A stretch of 7,335 nt of DNA from JANQPX01 sp051010395 (GTDB lineage Bacteria; Pseudomonadota; Alphaproteobacteria; Geminicoccales; Geminicoccaceae): contig JBPCVQ010000350.1 of NCBI GenBank assembly GCA_051010395.1, positions 1 through 7,335 of the forward strand, given 5' to 3'. Below are positions 5,258-7,335 of the stretch, piece after piece (positions within the stretch are counted from its first letter, which is position 1; each line of letters starts with the position of its first letter). A program made the translations under genes and the position numbers. The notes beneath the pieces are model-generated. The model did not search any database. It saw only the letters and a list, made by a program, of their open reading frames with translations, and was not told the DNA's origin.

Positions 5258-6931
5258 ATGCTGTCAGGTTGGGCGAAATGGTTACTGATACCGGTTCTGA
5301 CACTGACCTTTGTCCAGCCCGGCCAGGCACCGGCCGCCTCCGAGGAAGAGCTGGTGATCGGGGTCACGCAGTTTCCCTCCAACTTCAATCCCAATATCGA
5401 CAGCATGCTGACCAAGAGCTACGTGCTCGCGATGACCAGGCGCCCGTTCACCACCTTTGACGCCGACTGGAACCTGGTGTGCATGCTCTGCATCGAATTG
5501 CCGACCATCGAGAACGGCAAGGCTGTGATCGAGAAGCAGGACGATGGCTCTGAAGGCATCGCGCTCACCTACACCATTCGCGAGGATGCCGCCTGGAGCG
5601 ACGGCACCGATGTCACCACCGATGACGTGCTGTTCACCCAGGAGGTCGGGCTGCATCCGGAAAGCGGCGTGGTCAGCATCGAAGGCTATCGGCGCATCAC
5701 ATCGATCGACGTCGTCGACGACAAGACGTTTACGCTGCATGTCGATCGAGTGACCTACAACTACAATGCCATTAACGACTTTCGCCTGCTGCCCGCCCAT
5801 CTGGAGCGTGTGATATTCCAGGAAGACCCGGCCACCTACCGAAACCGCACCCTCTACGACACCGCGACCACCACCGAGGGGCTCTATTTCGGGCCCTATA
5901 AAATCAGCGAGGTGGCCAACGGTTCCCATATCGTGCTGGAGCCCAATCCGACCTGGTGGGGGGACGCGCCGCATTTCAAGCGCATCGTCGTCAAGGCGAT
6001 CGAAAACACGGCGGCGCTCGAGGCCAACCTCCTTGCCGGCGACATCGATATGATCGCAGGCGAAGCCGGGCTGACCATCGATCAGGCCCTCGCCTTCGAG
6101 AAACGCCACGGACAGGATTACCAGATCGTCTACAAGCCCGGCCTGATCTATGAGCATCTCGATCTCAATCTCGATAATCCGATCCTCGCCGACATTCGTG
6201 TTCGCAGGGCGCTTATTCAGGGGCTGGACCGAAAAGCGATCAGTCAGCAGCTTTTCGAGGGTCGCCAGACCGTCGCCCACAGCAGCGTCAATCCGCTGGA
6301 CTGGGTGTTCTTCGACGGTGTGACCAGGTACGAGAAAAATCTGGAAGCGGCGTCCGCCTTGCTCGACGACGCTGGCTGGACAGACATGCGGGACGGCGTC
6401 CGCCACAATCAGGCCGGCGAGCCGCTCGCCCTCGAGCTGATGACGACTGCGGGCAACCGCACCCGCGAGCTGGTACAGCAAGTGCTGCAAAGCCAGTGGA
6501 AAGCGCTCGGCATCGACATCACCATCAAGAACGAGCCGGCGCGGGTTTTCTTCGGCGAAACCGTGGCCAAACGGAAGTTCACCGGCCTTGCCATGTTCGC
6601 CTGGCTCTCGTCCCCGGAGAACGTGCCGCGCACAACGCTTCATTCGGAGGAGATTCCGAGCGCGGACAACGCCTGGTCCGGCCAGAACTACACCGGCTAC
6701 GCCAATCCGGAGCTGGATCAGCTTCTGGACGATCTGGAGCTCGAACTGGACAGGGAAAAACGCGTGGCGATGTGGGAGGACGTGCAGGAGACTTATGCGA
6801 CCGACCTCCCGGCAATCCCGCTATATTTTCGCGCCCACGCCCACATCTGGCCCAAGTGGCTGAAAGGCGTCGTGCCGACTGGTCATCAATACCCGAGTGC
6901 TCTCGCCGTCGAGACTTGGTACGCCGAGTGA
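5258..6931 (+). CDS. ABC transporter periplasmic substrate-binding protein, peptide/nickel/opine family (SBP_bac_5)
   Basis: The 557-residue protein binds substrate in the periplasm and delivers it to an ABC permease. It starts with a signal peptide: LSGWAKW, then a hydrophobic stretch WLLIPVLTLTFV, then a likely cleavage near APAAS before EEELVIG. Family marks are the opening VIGVTQFPSNFNPN, the W113-S-D-G block followed by TTDDVLFT, NPTWWGDAPHFKRIVVKAIEN, and the C-lobe DIRVRRALIQGLDRKAI and AASALLDDAGW. The start is set by AGGGAGG (5246-5252), with GGAGG five bases before this ATG, and by the signal peptide. The same frame is open from ATG 5114 (48 more codons), but that extension looks like untranslated leader. 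The gene is followed after 21 bases by a permease gene, so both are one operon. The ligand (peptide, opine or other) cannot be assigned. Confidence 0.92.
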   Translation: MLSGWAKWLLIPVLTLTFVQPGQAPAASEEELVIGVTQFPSNFNPNIDSMLTKSYVLAMTRRPFTTFDADWNLVCMLCIELPTIENGKAVIEKQDDGSEGIALTYTIREDAAWSDGTDVTTDDVLFTQEVGLHPESGVVSIEGYRRITSIDVVDDKTFTLHVDRVTYNYNAINDFRLLPAHLERVIFQEDPATYRNRTLYDTATTTEGLYFGPYKISEVANGSHIVLEPNPTWWGDAPHFKRIVVKAIENTAALEANLLAGDIDMIAGEAGLTIDQALAFEKRHGQDYQIVYKPGLIYEHLDLNLDNPILADIRVRRALIQGLDRKAISQQLFEGRQTVAHSSVNPLDWVFFDGVTRYEKNLEAASALLDDAGWTDMRDGVRHNQAGEPLALELMTTAGNRTRELVQQVLQSQWKALGIDITIKNEPARVFFGETVAKRKFTGLAMFAWLSSPENVPRTTLHSEEIPSADNAWSGQNYTGYANPELDQLLDDLELELDREKRVAMWEDVQETYATDLPAIPLYFRAHAHIWPKWLKGVVPTGHQYPSALAVETWYAE

Positions 6932-6952
6932 GCATCTGAGCCCGAGCCCCCC

Positions 6953-7335
6953 TTGATCCGCTATTTCGCTCATCGCACCTTCGAGGCCGGCTTGCTGCTG
7001 GCCTTGATGTCGTTCGTCATCTACCTCCTGCTCGGCCTGATGCCAGGCGACCCGATCGACATCATGGCTTCCGGCGATCCCGACATCAGCAGCGCCGATA
7101 TCATCAGGCTGAAAGCTCTCTACGGCCTCGATCGCCCGATCACCGAACGCTACTGGCACTGGCTCGCCGGCGCTGTGAGCGGTGATTTTGGGTTTTCGCG
7201 GTTGCATGCGCGGCCAGTGCTCGAGGTGCTGGGGCCGAGGCTCTGGAATACGACGGTGCTGATGGGGCTTTCCTTCATCCTCGCCCTGGTGATCGCACTC
7301 CCGCTAGGCGTCATCGCGGCGGTGCGCCCCCGGAC
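6953..7335 (+). CDS. ABC transporter permease, DppB/OppB type (3' end outside window)
   Basis: About 127 residues are visible before the window ends. They open with LIRYFAHRTFEAG, a first membrane helix (about 12-30), the LMPGDPID motif typical of the first permease subunit of dipeptide/nickel importers, a periplasmic stretch with YGLDRPITERYWHWLAGAV and SGDFGFSR, and the beginning of the second helix from about residue 101 (VLMGLSFILALVIALPLGVIAA). The most likely start is TTG 6953, since no ATG or GTG in frame lies between the previous stop (6929-6931) and it, and the helix needs the preceding residues. Ribosome-site match is poor, so translational coupling to the binding-protein gene is likely (inference). 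A second permease and one or two ATPase genes are expected downstream. Confidence 0.9.
   Translation, partial: MIRYFAHRTFEAGLLLALMSFVIYLLLGLMPGDPIDIMASGDPDISSADIIRLKALYGLDRPITERYWHWLAGAVSGDFGFSRLHARPVLEVLGPRLWNTTVLMGLSFILALVIALPLGVIAAVRPR

Noticed and set aside
5282..6643. Long minus-strand open frame (about 453 codons) under the binding-protein gene
   Set aside because: It is a mirror of strong plus-strand coding bias; the plus strand has a signal peptide, ribosome site and family blocks.

Overview
The window looks like chromosomal or chromid DNA of an alphaproteobacterium, most likely a member of the Rhizobiales. The basis is high-GC coding sequence with GC-biased codons (about 62-67% in hand-counted 60-base stretches of purK and of the sulfatase-like gene), a rhizobial type of avidin, and gene types common in rhizobia. 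The exact genus cannot be read from the sequence.

Layout. (1) 1-719 holds the 3' two-thirds of purK, which codes for the ATP-grasp enzyme N5-carboxyaminoimidazole ribonucleotide synthase of purine synthesis. (2) 720-1214 is a gene-poor stretch with an imperfect inverted repeat (941-962 / 1056-1077) that ends in a very AT-rich leader. (3) 1215-1709 codes for a small secreted avidin-family (biotin-binding) protein that resembles rhizavidin, the dimeric avidin of Rhizobium etli. It is only about 40% GC and is closed by a strong intrinsic terminator at 1760-1796. (4) After a roughly 300-base stretch without a convincing gene, 2101-3918 codes for a five-helix membrane protein with a periplasmic sulfatase/alkaline-phosphatase-superfamily domain. 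Two of its signature positions are altered. (5) On the minus strand, 4936-4049 codes for an amidinotransferase/dimethylargininase/arginine-deiminase-type enzyme, convergent with the sulfatase-like gene. (6) Across a 321-base divergent regulatory region lies an ABC importer operon of the peptide/opine/nickel class: a periplasmic binding protein (5258-6931), then the start of a DppB-type permease (6953 to the window end).

How the parts relate. PurK is housekeeping. The avidin gene is a compositionally foreign, self-contained unit with its own AT-rich leader, ribosome site, signal peptide and terminator, placed between GC-rich genes. Its product should bind free biotin in the periplasm or outside the cell. 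The amidino-hydrolase and the ABC importer share a divergent control region, which suggests (inference only) uptake and breakdown of a guanidino compound or a peptide-like substrate. The standout item is the avidin homologue. Next are the DHG-to-DTG change in the sulfatase-like protein and the inverted repeat upstream of the avidin gene.
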